From positions 9,027,099 through 9,091,098 of the forward strand of contig SSBO01000012.1 in the NCBI GenBank assembly GCA_005281725.1: a stretch of 64,000 bases of DNA, written 5' to 3'. A program made the translations under genes and the position numbers. Below are positions 1-11,690 of this stretch, piece by piece. Position 1 is the stretch's first letter, and each line of letters opens with the position of its first letter. A model generated the notes under the pieces. The model had not been told where the DNA came from, searched no databases, and was given only the letters and a program-made list of their open reading frames with translations. The stretch comes from Wuchereria bancrofti (Eukaryota; Nematoda; Chromadorea; Rhabditida; Onchocercidae).

Positions 1-956
1 GCATCGAATATCAATCTTGCTCGCGTCAATCCATCAATTTGGTTCAACTTTTGAATGCGTGGTGTGAAGCCGAATTTCTCACTATCGATGGCGAAAGGTG
101 GTCGAAAGGACTAAAAAATAAGGTAATATAAAGTAATAAAGAGTAACATAAAGTAATGATGTTTTTTTAAAAAGTTATTTGCATATTTTAACACCATCCA
201 CTTTTCTCTCGTGAGAGAATGAAATTGCGAAGAATTATGAAACCGAAAAAATGTGCAGCCAGATCAAAATGCCAAAGTAATACGACTACGAATTTTCAAT
301 TAGTTTGGCAAAATAGCGCTAGACGACAGGATAATCTCTGAAATCATCCCACAGAAATTAGCGCCTCTAACAATTGTATTTGTTCACTAAATGCTTTACG
401 CCGAATAACTACAATCTCAGAAGGAAAAGCAAATCAGATCTCAAACTGAAACAAGACCACGTTTTTCATTAATCCAAAAAGTTTAAGTACCAGCAGAAAA
501 ATTAGTCATTGGAAATTCTTCTACAGAACCATAATCTAGAAACTTCATTCACATAAGGGGATGACAACGGTAAGAAAGTATCGAAGCATTTTGACAAGAT
601 TCAAACAAAAGATAATGGCAGGATTTTCCTAAGTCAAGTGATCCATATTATCACCTATCACCATTTTAAAGAGCTGTAAAATTGAAAACAGAACAATCTA
701 AGGGCTGACATCTCATAGGCTATTTTGAAAACAGCCTGACAAACAGAAAAATATTCATTTTTAATATAAATTAGGTGAAAAAAAAAAGGCTTACAGGAGG
801 AGGTTTGACTTTAACCACACCATACTTCTCCGCTTCAGGTTTAATTTTCGCTACATACGCGATTGGATCAGCGAATTCTTCTTCCGTTGGAAAAAATGTT
901 GGTGCAAACGGTGGACGCTCAAATTCGGTATAATATTTGGAATAGTTTTTAAGCAT
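1..956 (-). CDS. rbr-2: KDM5-family histone H3K4 demethylase, 5' exons (partial)
   Basis: Two exons are visible. Exon 1 (795-956) starts at an ATG and encodes a JmjN domain: residues such as RPPFAPTFFPTEEEFADP and the stretch KYGVVKVKPPP are typical of KDM5/JARID1 (C. elegans RBR-2). It ends at a GTAAGC donor (793-794) in phase 0. Exon 2 (1-110) follows an AG at 111-112 and continues in frame with SFRPPFAIDSEKFGFTPRIQ, the region joining JmjN to the ARID domain. ARID, PHD and JmjC parts lie beyond the left edge. The family removes methyl groups from H3K4 in the nucleus, using Fe(II) and 2-oxoglutarate. The start is uncertain: the frame stays open upstream, with acceptor-like AGs near 1001 and 1023, so a further N-terminal exon is possible. 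Confidence 0.86.
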
Positions 957-3446
957 GTTCAAAAGAGTCAGCTTATATAGTTTAGCAAATTTACCATTAC
1001 CTAAAAATATGCTTGCACTGGAACATCGTTATACAAAGAAGTTTAACTTGACAAACATAACGTTCAATAGAAAAAAAAAACGTCGAAGCAAATGTATTAG
1101 TTCAAATTAGAGGAATAGGGAAAATCTGCCAATTTCAAAAGAAAGATGAGTAAGATACATGGGTAAAATTTCAAATAATGGAAAACACATAAATCAGCAA
1201 GGCGCAAAGATATAATTATATGTAAGATATCGTCTCCATCTTCACTATGGTTCCTCTGCCTTATCATCAAGCTAATCAGTGTAAAAATTTTAATGAAGTT
1301 TGCATGCATGATACTTTTGTTTTCATAAATCTTACTAATATTTTTGAAGTAATTTAATAATTTCTAATAATTCATTAGAATTGACAGAGCAGTTGAAGAA
1401 ACACCACCTTGATATTAATTTATAGATAAGTCTGAAGCATTTTGTTAATTTCCAACAAATGTTAAATTTGTTTACAGTTGGAAAAATGCTTCCAAAGATA
1501 ACAGTGGAAAAAAGTTAATATGTGAAGTGAGACCAAAACAAGTTTTTGATTTCTAGAATTAACAAATAAATCACTCAACTTAAACCTAATGTTGATCCTC
1601 ATACAAACACTTTTATAAAATTACCCACCAATTATTACGTATAAATGATAAAATGCAAAAAGATCAATCAGGGAAGCTTTTATGAAGATTTTATGTTGAC
1701 AAACATTTCTCATAGAAAATTTTCTCGTGCATTTAAAATGAGAAAAATGTTTGGTAATTTTATAGAAGAAATAAAAATAGGAGAAATTAAATGTAAGCAT
1801 GAAAAATTGAAAAGTCATAAATAATAAGAACAATGAAATGAAGAGATTTATAAATCATTATATTACAAACATTTACCATGAAACTATAAGACATTGACAG
1901 AATGCTGTATTACAAAAAAAAAAAGAAATGAAAATGAATAGAAATAAAGGATAAAGAAGGATTTATGAAGTACACAGTACATAGATTGAGATATTAGGTT
2001 ACATGGATCAAAGAACATAAAACGATGAGTAGACAATATCCCACAAATATTGTCCCTATTAATTATCCTATTGTTTTGTTGAGAATCCTTAATTTAAGAA
2101 AGACTAATGGAAGGTTATTCAGCATTCATGTATAACAGCAAAAACTAGGTACCACTGAGATGAAGAGGACGAAAAGAAGAACAGATGTTATTTCCAATGA
2201 AATTTGTGAAAATATATCGGAGTGCACTGTGAAATTTGGAACCCTCATGCCATTATTTAATTATAGTATTTCTTCTCAATGATTTTCCCTCCAATGTGGA
2301 TGTAAATGAATTCTTTGAATTTTATATAACTGCTAATAAAATCTCCAGAAATTATCATAACAGTTGAAAGAACTCAAAATATTTCATGTTTTTCTGGATT
2401 AGTAACAATGAATAGGTCGAGGAGGCACATCATTTGCATCATTCGTAATATATCCTTTAATTTTTTTTTTTCATTTCCTAAATGGAACTTTAGGTTTTCT
2501 AAAGGAAAAAAAAGAAAAAATTTCTGACCTATTATAAAAAAAATTCTTTAGATTCCTCGTAAACGAAGAAAATCTTTTAATCTTTCGTCAAAACAATTAA
2601 TTAATGAAAAGGAAGCAGAAAAATTAATCATGAAGCATGCAGAAGTATACCAAATTGTTATTTAATTCATGCAAAATTAATACTTAAAGTATGATTAAAT
2701 TATGCCAAAATAAGTCATAAAAAAATCCACTAATGAAATTTCCAAAGAAGCACCACAACAAACATATTTGATTATATCAAATAAATGCAACCAATACCAA
2801 ATGAGACAACAATGAAAAATGCTTGAGAATATCAAAATGAAATTATATAAAATTTATTTTCTAACAACTGCATACAATGATGTCAATGTTAAAAATACTT
2901 CATTTTAAATTAAATTATCTAGTTATGTATCCGATTGCTCGCACATAAATGAAATGAAATAAAGTAATCCATAATTGAAAAACACAGAATCTAACAGCAG
3001 ATATTCGAAGCAGTCTAAGATGGAACCGAATTATTAGATGAACACCGAAATAAAACTTTCCTACATCCATCTATCAATCACATCTTAACTAATCAATAGC
3101 TTCTTTTTCCTCTTTTCCCTTTTTTTTGCAAATCGTGCCAGAACCGCTCTGGTGAACTTTCAAGGCTTTCCAAGTGAACTTCAAAGGCTCTTCAGGCAAA
3201 CTTTGACCTTATGCTTCTTTTTTTTTCCTTCTCCTTTACTATACATTTGGTTTCATTGTATGTTAATGTTAATCGAATTATTTACATCAATAAAATTCAT
3301 GAGAAATTGTTCGACTTATATTGTTAATATTTTCATGTTCATTTTGACATTTCATTGTTATTATTGCAGTCCAAGTTCGATTAATTTCTAAATCATTGAA
3401 GGCTATCAAGAGTGCAGTACAGTTAGCCATACCAGAAATAATTACG
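957..3446. other. Divergent intergenic region between KDM5 and LSm7
   Basis: This AT-rich stretch separates the divergent KDM5 (-) and LSm7 (+) genes, so it should hold both promoters. It has several poly-A/poly-T runs. Near the LSm7 end, a good acceptor (TTATTGCAG, ending at 3369) lies 77 bases before the LSm7 ATG and is the best candidate for the trans-splice or 5'UTR acceptor. No conserved protein is seen in the short open frames here. Confidence 0.5.
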
Positions 3447-4576
3447 ATGCCAGTAAGTGATTTATGTTGAGTCGCATTAAAATGAAACCTTCTACACGAT
3501 GAGTTGTTAATGGATAGAGAATCGTTATTTATTAAATATGAAAGTAAACTTCTAACATCAAACTTTCATTAAAATTGAGCGTATAATTTAATCATCTTTT
3601 CGATTCATTATCGTCTATTTTAACATATTTAAATTCCATGAATTCTGTTAATTTTCCGAACTATTCAATCGATTTATTTAATATAAGGAATTGGGCAAAA
3701 AATAATGTAACCAAACGGTTTACCAAACGCAACATAGTTAGCATTCAAGAAAGCACATTCACAACCTATGTTCGTAATCTGTTCACTGTGTTTAATTAAT
3801 TGAACTCTCAAGTGGTTTACATATGTCAGAATTTTGCTTTTCATTGTTCCAAAAACTTTTATATGTAGGAAAAGGAAGAAACTGCAAGAAGGAAGAAGGA
3901 ATCGATCGTTGACTTATCACGATTTATTGATAAGAAAGTACGTGTGAAATTTCAAGGAGGTCGAGAAGGTTGATGTTATCTTTAACTTAGTGTTATATTT
4001 CACTTTAAGCGCTTATGATATTCTCTTCGTTTTGTAGCAAGATTGCCCAGCGACATGTATGATCGTCCTGAGATTTCTCTTAGACTGAGGAAGTGTTTAT
4101 GATGTTTATTCACTATGTTTGTTCACTTTTTTATATCTCATTATTTTTTGCGAAACGTTTCTGCTGCTTCTTATATTCATTAATTTACGGAACTTCATTG
4201 CAGCATCTGGAATATTGAAAGGTTATGATGCTTTAATCAATTTAGTGTTGGATAATGCTGTAGAATATGTGCGGGACACGGAAGACCCACAAAAAATGAC
4301 AGAGGTTGGTTACAATTTCGTACTTCTACAATTGAAATAATTGTTTTCTAATTTTTCTGTTTATGATCAAATTTTGCTGAATTTTGCACTTACAAATTTG
4401 AGAGGTATTTTCTGAATGGAATACTTTTTTAATTTTCTGTGGGATACTTATTTAATTAATTTCATCCTTATTTTAAGGAAACGAGGCAACTGGGTTTGAT
4501 TGTTGCTCGAGGAACTGCAATAACGGTTGTTGCACCAAACGATGGAATTGAACAGATTGCCAATCCTTTCATATGA
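3447..4576 (+). CDS. lsm-7: U6 snRNA-associated Sm-like protein LSm7
   Basis: Four exons: 3447-3452 (ATG CCA, donor GTAAGT), 3869-3968, 4204-4304 and 4478-4576. They give 101 residues; human LSm7 has about 103. The Sm1 motif is clear (VRVKFQGGREASGILKGYDA), followed by NLVLDNAVEYVRDTEDP. The Sm2 motif is LGLIVARGTAITVV with the conserved RG, and the protein ends IANPFI. LSm7 sits in the LSm2-8 ring that binds the U6 snRNA 3' end in splicing, and in the LSm1-7 ring of cytoplasmic mRNA decay. The two-codon first exon is inferred: it supplies the only nearby ATG with a strong donor in the right phase, and the protein then begins MPEKEETARRKKES, like the short lysine-rich N-terminus of the family. 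The downstream PEBP gene converges on it. Confidence 0.96.
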
Positions 4577-5235
4577 TTATTGCTTAATATGAGCGATTAT
4601 GATTGTGTTTTAAAAGCTTGTTTTTTTAGTTTCCATTTGTTCATTTCAGATTTCATGAATCTCGTGAATGCTTTATCAATTTTGCAAATATGAGAAGGAT
4701 TTTCTGAGTGGAAAAGTTTTCCACTTCTTTAATTAGTAGCTCAGTAGCAATTTCTTCCCAAACTAAACATAATTTTTTGATCAGTCGGCTTTTTCTCTTT
4801 TCTTTCTTTTGCATATTTCTCCATTTAAGAAAGCACGACTGTTTGTAGTCCGAAAGCCGGAATTAGAAATATTTATACCACTAAAGATGTAAATACGAGT
4901 TGTTGTTTTATTTATGAATTTTGCTTGTTAGAGCTGAAAAATTTAATATAAGAATTGGAAATGAAATGCGTTTTTTCCTAGCACAGAAGACATGAATCAT
5001 TTTGGTTGATGAGGATGGTGGAAAAAGGGAAAACTATTGCTTACAAAATCATTTTTTCTAACTAGAGCCATTGTGGACATTAATGATGTTATCCGATCAC
5101 GCATATGACAGTGATATTTCTCAAAAAGAAAAAAAAAGGATGATTTAATTGAAATGTACATAAACAAGCTCATTTTGTACTCCGAAACACTAGACCTTCA
5201 AGTGTCTAAAAACATATCATCATTGATTTCCATGT
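4577..5235. other. Convergent intergenic region LSm7/PEBP
   Basis: These 660 bases separate the stops of LSm7 (+) and the PEBP gene (-), so they hold the two 3'UTRs. No canonical AATAAA is obvious just downstream of either stop. No coding signal is seen. Confidence 0.45.
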
Positions 5236-7219
5236 TCAACCTTCATTTTGCGCCAAGAAAAAGTTGCCAGCAATTGGATCACCTGAAATATTGAAGTAAA
5301 ATATTGCTTGGAGAAAAGGAATTGTATTTAAAGTTGTTAGCATTTGTAAACTTATTTTGTGAAACTGTTTGTAAACTTCAGTTGTGCTTTGCCTTTGTGT
5401 ACATTTTCCTGCACATAGTTTTTTTTTCTTCAGAAATCAATTTCGAAACCATACCTAATTTATGTTTTTCCACGAATTGTTTCGTGTTAAATTTGGCTCT
5501 GCTGTTAATTTTTGGGACTTGTATTCGCCGTCCCTGATGTTCATACAGGAGTATTATATAGCGGTGTAAATCGGTTCGAGGTTGTGGTGCAGGACTTCCA
5601 TATGCCATTTGATGTTGTCCTGAATGATCCAATTATTTTTTTGGAACGAAATAGTAATAGAGCAACAAAAATTTATTGAAACGGTAAAAATCATTTCAAA
5701 TTGAATAATATAAATTAACCTCCATTAATGCCTTCCTGTATATTGCTTGCGGGAATATTCACTACCTGAAATACAAAATGTAAGAGATACTTCAAATGCA
5801 AATGGAGTTTTTTAATGTTTCAAAAATTTCTTGTCAAGTTAAAATTTCCAAAAATCATTTTTAATCTGCTAAATTATGCCTATTTTAATCATTCATTCAA
5901 GGAATTTACGAAGGAATGCAAACTAAACCAATGAAAATGATACATTCGATAATTTTTTGAAAATAAAATTTTACAATGCAATCATTTTCAATTGAATATA
6001 AAAATGAACCAGCCAATGAAGCCATTCGGCTACAGATGGATTTTTTCGTGACAGATTGTCAGGATCTGAAACTTTTTCACTCATTGATTCAAAATTTTTC
6101 TTAGTCTGAATCATAATTAAAATTCAGAGACTCTTATTCTCTGGAAAATACGTATAGAATTACAATAATTAGTAATAAGTGCAATTTATACCAAACATTT
6201 TGAATGAACAAAATTTTCGATTATAGCTGGGAGTAATTCTTCTTGGTGCACAAATTTGAATGTTAGGAAAATTGCTTGAAATGTAAAAATTGTTGAAAAG
6301 TTCAAAACAATGTATAAAATTTTAGCAAATATACAAGAAGTAAGATCAAACCGATCATAATCATGGAAAATGTCGATTCTGGATCAACATCCAAAGTAAC
6401 ACGTGGTGCAAAACGAAGATTTCGTGGTGACATCATTTGTCCAGGTTGCACTTGTATACCGTCCCAGTTGCACTACAAATAAATGCAGCTTAAAATAGAT
6501 TCGAATTTAAATTTCAAATAATCTTCCCATAGTTCCTTCTAGTTGAATTAATATTCATCATTCATGTAGCTTATCATCATCTTATCATATATCAGTATAT
6601 CATTTATCAACCTTAAATTCTAAAAGTAATTTCTTAGACGCATGTTCTAGTTATTTTATGAAAAATAAGACTGGAATGAACTTTAATTTTCGTTTTTCTT
6701 TTAATGACAATATATCACACTTAAAATGCACAATATACCATACCTTATTAAGTAAATAAAACTTTTTTTAACGAAATAGACTTGAAGTTTTTTCTCACAA
6801 GAAAGTAAAGATATGTACTTCTGAAGAAATAAAATACAATGTATTAGAGGAAAAAAAAACTAATTATCTATAGTGATAAAGTAGATCTGATATACTTAAA
6901 ATAATTAAATAGGTTAATTAGGTCTTTTTTTGGAAAAAAAGGATGAAAAAATATAATATCAGCAAAAAATGAAATTATATCTTACAAATTTTAACAAAAA
7001 TTGTTTAAAATTTCGTGCATAAATAATTTTACAATTTTTGCTGCCAAAATTGAAATTTTTTTGAAAATTTTATCAAAATAAGAATTGACTAATCCTACTA
7101 TAAAGAGAAAATGTTTCATCTTTATGGATTAAGGCTTGATAAAAATAATATATTGCGTAAAATGAATTATTCTATTTGTTGTTGTCAATATTCCTATGAA
7201 AAAAAAGGTAAAAGCGGAG

Positions 7220-7256
<37 letters not shown>

Positions 7257-7785
7257 GAAAAAAAGAGACAAGAAGGACATACGGGACAAGGAAATAATTT
7301 TTATTAAATTTTTAAAAGAAAAAGTGATAAAAAATCAAGCATTTGATTGAAATGGAAAAATAAACAGCTATTATTAACAAATTATAGTAAATCCTACTAT
7401 AACAAGAATGATAGAAAAATTTTTAATTTTTAACCATTTTTTTAGTTTTTTGATTAAAACCAAAAAAAGGAAAAGGACATATTTAAAGGTTGAACAATTT
7501 TTTCGTAGAAAAAACATTTGTCAAAATTTGAAACAAATAAATTTTCACAAAAAAAAAAATTGCAAAATTCAATGTAAATTTTCCATTTTAATAAAATTGA
7601 AACAAATAGATCCTAATATTGTTACAATCGGGAAAATATTTTTGAGATAAATTAAAGACAAAAAAAAGCAAAAAAAGAAAACAAAAAGATCTGAAATAGC
7701 TTACATTGAGTAATTTTGCTGGTGAATTTGGAATAATATTAGGTGTAATTTCATTTTCCGCAAATTTTGCAGCAAGATCAGCCAT
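5236..7785 (-). CDS. Phosphatidylethanolamine-binding protein (PEBP) family
   Basis: Six exons on the minus strand: 7705-7785, 6352-6472, 6010-6065, 5720-5765, 5455-5619 and 5236-5282. Phases match at every junction and give 171 residues. Family signatures appear in order: ITPNIIPNSPAKLL at the N-terminus, MIMIDPDNLSRKNPSVAEW, LHWLVVNIP, GSPAPQPRTDLHRYI, FNTKQFVEKHKLG and DPIAGNFF near the C-terminus. The conserved His of LHRY is present. PEBP proteins bind phospholipid head groups or kinases, and in filarial worms the family includes a well-known secreted antigen. No signal peptide follows the ATG at 7785. The frame is open upstream to an acceptor (AG at 7826-7827), so either this is a trans-splice site with a 40-base leader or another 5' exon exists. 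The protein stops at AQNEG, several residues before the usual family end. Confidence 0.94.
7227..7250. repeat. (GA)n microsatellite
   Basis: About twelve GA dinucleotides inside the first PEBP intron. It is a simple repeat, not coding. Confidence 0.8.
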
Positions 7786-7934
7786 TGTTGAGTTATAAAT
7801 GATATCGTGTTTGTCTATTGAGTCACTGGAAATTTATGATTTAAATTGAATTTCAACCTAATCACGTGTTATTTCATCAAATAACTTATCATCTATCAAT
7901 CTTTCCTACGAAATAAAAGATATGCTGAATTGAA

Positions 7935-7935
<1 letters not shown>

Positions 7936-8026
<91 letters not shown>

Positions 8027-8050
8027 ACACACACACACATACACACACAC
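7936..8050. repeat. (CA)n microsatellite
   Basis: A CA-dinucleotide run of about 115 bases broken by two AT interruptions near 8021 and 8039. It lies just upstream of the PEBP 5' end. Its right part is copied after the N at 9463. The cysteine/valine-rich open frame across it is an artefact of the repeat. Confidence 0.92.
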
Positions 8051-9462
8051 AGAGACAGATGCACGCATAGTTTAATTTTTTTTAAAGTAAAACAAAACTT
8101 TTTAACTAGCACAAACATATATATATATATCCCTCTCTTTCTCTCATCTTTTCTTTCATATGCATCTCTCAATGTTTTTGCTATTACAATATGTCAACTA
8201 AAAAAAGAAACAGTTTAAACTTTTGCGAAGATATATTTTTGAAGGAAATATGCTAAATAATTAAATATATATATAAAATGATACATTTAATAAATATTTT
8301 CATATCTTTACTACTTTTTATTTGTTTTTTTTCTTTCTTTATTTTTTATTTATTTTCGTCTTTTTTTTTGATAGTTTGTTGCAGAAATAAAAAGTAAAAA
8401 TTTTAGTTAAATTCTTTAACAAAAATAATGAGTCTTTTTTTTCATTTCAATGAAATGAAGAAAAATTTTGTATGCTTTAAAACTAATCATGAAATTAGCA
8501 TTGTGAAAGAAAGTTGAATGAAATGAGTTGATGAATTGAATGCTTCATCTATATATGATTATCTAACTAATTATAAAATGAAATTAAGGCATAATTTGAT
8601 GAATTCATATGATTTGCTATCAATGAATAAACTAAATTATATAGCAATTAAATAAAGAAAAATATAAAATGCCTTAATTTCATTTTATAATTACTACAAA
8701 AAAAAAAACGAAACAGAAAAAATGATACAAAAAAAAAGAATGCTAGAATATTAAACCAGCACCATATGCTTTATACATTTTAACAATAAAAATGTATTTT
8801 AAAACTAAACTATAAATTTCACTCAAAAATTTTCTCAACAAAAATCATCAATAATAAACCATTTTTCACTGCAAAAACAAAAGTCGTTATCGATGTTCCG
8901 AAGTGATTCATCAATGAACTAACTAATTTTACAATGTTAAATTTTTGTCAAGTACAATTTCCTTTTTTTTTGCTTTTTTGCTGAAGCAAAACTGTGTTTA
9001 GAACAGGTTGCTTGTGAATATAAGAAAAACAATAAATTAATTATACTTTATTATTATTTTTTTTAAATTTTGATAAATTTGCTTTTGTTATTTAAAGATT
9101 TTTGGTAATAATTTCTTTAGAGATTAAACTTCCCTGTATTATATGATAGTAATTTCTTTATGATGACAAGAAGAATAAAAACAAGGCAAATCTTCTAATG
9201 AGCCGAAATATCATATTATTCTAGATATGAAATGTTGAATAAAATTTAACACGCTAATTTTTATTAAGCAATTAATTAATTAAAGACTGGTAACCTAAAA
9301 GCATGAAGAAGTTCTTATTTTTTAATAAAAAAATCATTATTTTTTAGTTTTTTAGTAAATAATAAATAAAACTATTATTATTACTATTATTATTATTATG
9401 ATTATTATTATTATTATTACTATTATTATTATTGTTATTATTATTAATTATTGTTATTATTT
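8023..9462. repeat. 1.44-kb direct duplication, copy 1
   Basis: This block, from inside the CA tract to an (ATT)n tract, reappears at 9464-10960 with the same order and nearly the same bases, offset by 1441. It ends exactly at the single N at 9463. No protein-coding signal is seen. It contains a hairpin-forming inverted repeat at 8568-8693. The exact breaks at the N suggest unmerged overlapping contig ends rather than a true duplication. Confidence 0.88.
8568..8693. repeat. Inverted repeat with perfect 25-base arms
   Basis: Bases 8568-8592 are the exact reverse complement of 8669-8693, separated by 76 bases. A second, shorter pair (TTGCTAT / ATAGCAA) lies inside the loop, so the whole could fold into a long hairpin. 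It could be a small MITE-like element or a structured RNA. No clear target-site duplication flanks it. The same element appears at 10009-10134 in copy 2 of the duplication. Confidence 0.7.
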
Positions 9463-9463
9463 N
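9463..9463. other. Assembly gap (single N)
   Basis: One ambiguous base joins an (ATT)n tract directly to a CA tract and separates the two copies of the 1.44-kb duplication. A single N at such a junction is typical of a scaffold join of unknown or zero length. Confidence 0.9.
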
Positions 9464-10960
9464 ACACACACACACACACATACACACACACAGAGACAGA
9501 TGCACGCATAGTTTAATTTTTTTTAAAGTAAAACAAAACTTTTTAACTAGCACAAACATATATATATATATCCCTCTCTTTCTCTCATCTTTTCTTTCAT
9601 ATGCATCTCTCAATGTTTTTGCTATTACAATATGTCAACTAAAAAAAGAAACAGTTTAAACTTTTGCGAAGATATATTTTTGAAGGAAATATGCTAAATA
9701 ATTAAATATATATATAAAATGATACATTTAATAAATATTTTCATATCTTTACTACTTTTTATTTGTTTTTTTTCTTTCTTTATTTTTTATTTATTTTCGT
9801 CTTTTTTTTTGATAGTTTGTTGCAGAAATAAAAAGTAAAAATTTTAGTTAAATTCTTTAACAAAAATAATGAGTCTTTTTTTTCATTTCAATGAAATGAA
9901 GAAAAATTTTGTATGCTTTAAAACTAATCATGAAATTAGCATTGTGAAAGAAAGTTGAATGAAATGAGTTGATGAATTGAATGCTTCATCTATATATGAT
10001 TATCTAACTAATTATAAAATGAAATTAAGGCATAATTTGATGAATTCATATGATTTGCTATCAATGAATAAACTAAATTATATAGCAATTAAATAAAGAA
10101 AAATATAAAATGCCTTAATTTCATTTTATAATTACTACAAAAAAAAAAACGAAACAGAAAAAATGATACAAAAAAAAAGAATGCTAGAATATTAAACCAG
10201 CACCATATGCTTTATACATTTTAACAATAAAAATGTATTTTAAAACTAAACTATAAATTTCACTCAAAAATTTTCTCAACAAAAATCATCAATAATAAAC
10301 CATTTTTCACTGCAAAAACAAAAGTCGTTATCGATGTTCCGAAGTGATTCATCAATGAACTAACTAATTTTACAATGTTAAATTTTTGTCAAGTACAATT
10401 TCCTTTTTTTTTGCTTTTTTGCTGAAGCAAAACTGTGTTTAGAACAGGTTGCTTGTGAATATAAGAAAAACAATAAATTAATTATACTTTATTATTATTT
10501 TTTTTAAATTTTGATAAATTTGCTTTTGTTATTTAAAGATTTTTGGTAATAATTTCTTTAGAGATTAAACTTCCCTGTATTATATGATAGTAATTTCTTT
10601 ATGATGACAAGAAGAATAAAAACAAGGCAAATCTTCTAATGAGCCGAAATATCATATTATTCTAGATATGAAATGTTGAATAAAATTTAACACGCTAATT
10701 TTTATTAAGCAATTAATGATAAGATGATAGATTTAAATTTACACAATCAATCTAACTAGAAAATAAATTTTAATTAATTAAAGACTGGTAACCTAAAAGC
10801 ATGAAGAAGTTCTTATTTTTTAATAAAAAAATCATTATTTTTTAGTTTTTTAGTAAATAATAAATAAAACTATTATTATTACTATTATTATTATTATGAT
10901 TATTATTATTATTATTACTATTATTATTATTGTTATTATTATTAATTATTGTTATTATTT
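9464..10960. repeat. 1.44-kb direct duplication, copy 2
   Basis: This copy begins in the CA tract matching position 8023 and ends at 10960, matching 9462. It differs from copy 1 mainly by 57 extra bases at 10718-10774. After 10960 the sequence continues naturally (TCTTTTCTTT), whereas copy 1 is cut off by the N. The inverted repeat of copy 1 recurs at 10009-10134. Confidence 0.88.
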
Positions 10961-11690
10961 TCTTTTCTTTAATAAAACATTTCATATATAAGCAGTATTT
11001 TATTAATGTATTAATAGAATATATGTTAGTGTCTTATATTACAAGAAAAAAAGAAAAACACGTTATGATAGAAATTGTAATTTCGTCTTCAAACTGATGG
11101 TTTGATGATTCAGTAATCAAACGTTTACATAGGGAAAAAATAAGCTTAACGGAAATTCAAGATCAAATTAAACAAAACCGTTAAAGGAGGTTAGAATGGT
11201 GAAAGGACTGATTTAAACAGGAATTAAGTCTCAAAAGCTTCCTAATTTTTTTCTTTTCCACTTCTTTCAAGTACATTTTATAATTATATATCGTTGACAT
11301 AAACAATCATTTGTCAACTTCAACTGTATGTATTTATCATTCATCACTTTTATATAGATATTAAAAAAACAAAACAAAAAAAAAAAGAAAAAAATTATTT
11401 GTTAAATTTCTTTTGCATTTTATTTCATAGTTCAAAAATCAAAAAATGATAAAATAAATAATAACAATTGTACTACGATAACTTAAAAATATTGAAAAAT
11501 ATAATTTTTCTTTCTTTTTTTTTAATTTAATTATCAACTCTACCTGGCAGTACCTAATAATATTAGCAATTAAAATACCCTAGTCAAACAACAATTTCAA
11601 GATTTACTTAAGATATAAAAGAGCTAAAAAAAAATAGAATGATAATGTTATGCATAAATAAAAATTGATCAATTCAATTAATTCCAGAAA
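10961..11690. other. Intergenic region upstream of the cysteine-rich gene
   Basis: AT-rich sequence with homopolymer runs and no coding signal. It ends in ATTCCAG (acceptor at 11686-11687), three bases before the ATG at 11691 and a good trans-splice candidate. Confidence 0.4.

Noticed and set aside
7906..8172. Open frame of repeated Cys-Val on the minus strand
   Set aside because: It is the translation of a (CA)n microsatellite and has no other coding evidence.
9432..9659. Open frames spanning the N at 9463
   Set aside because: They fuse an (ATT)n tract, the ambiguous base and copy 2 of the duplication, so they cannot be real.
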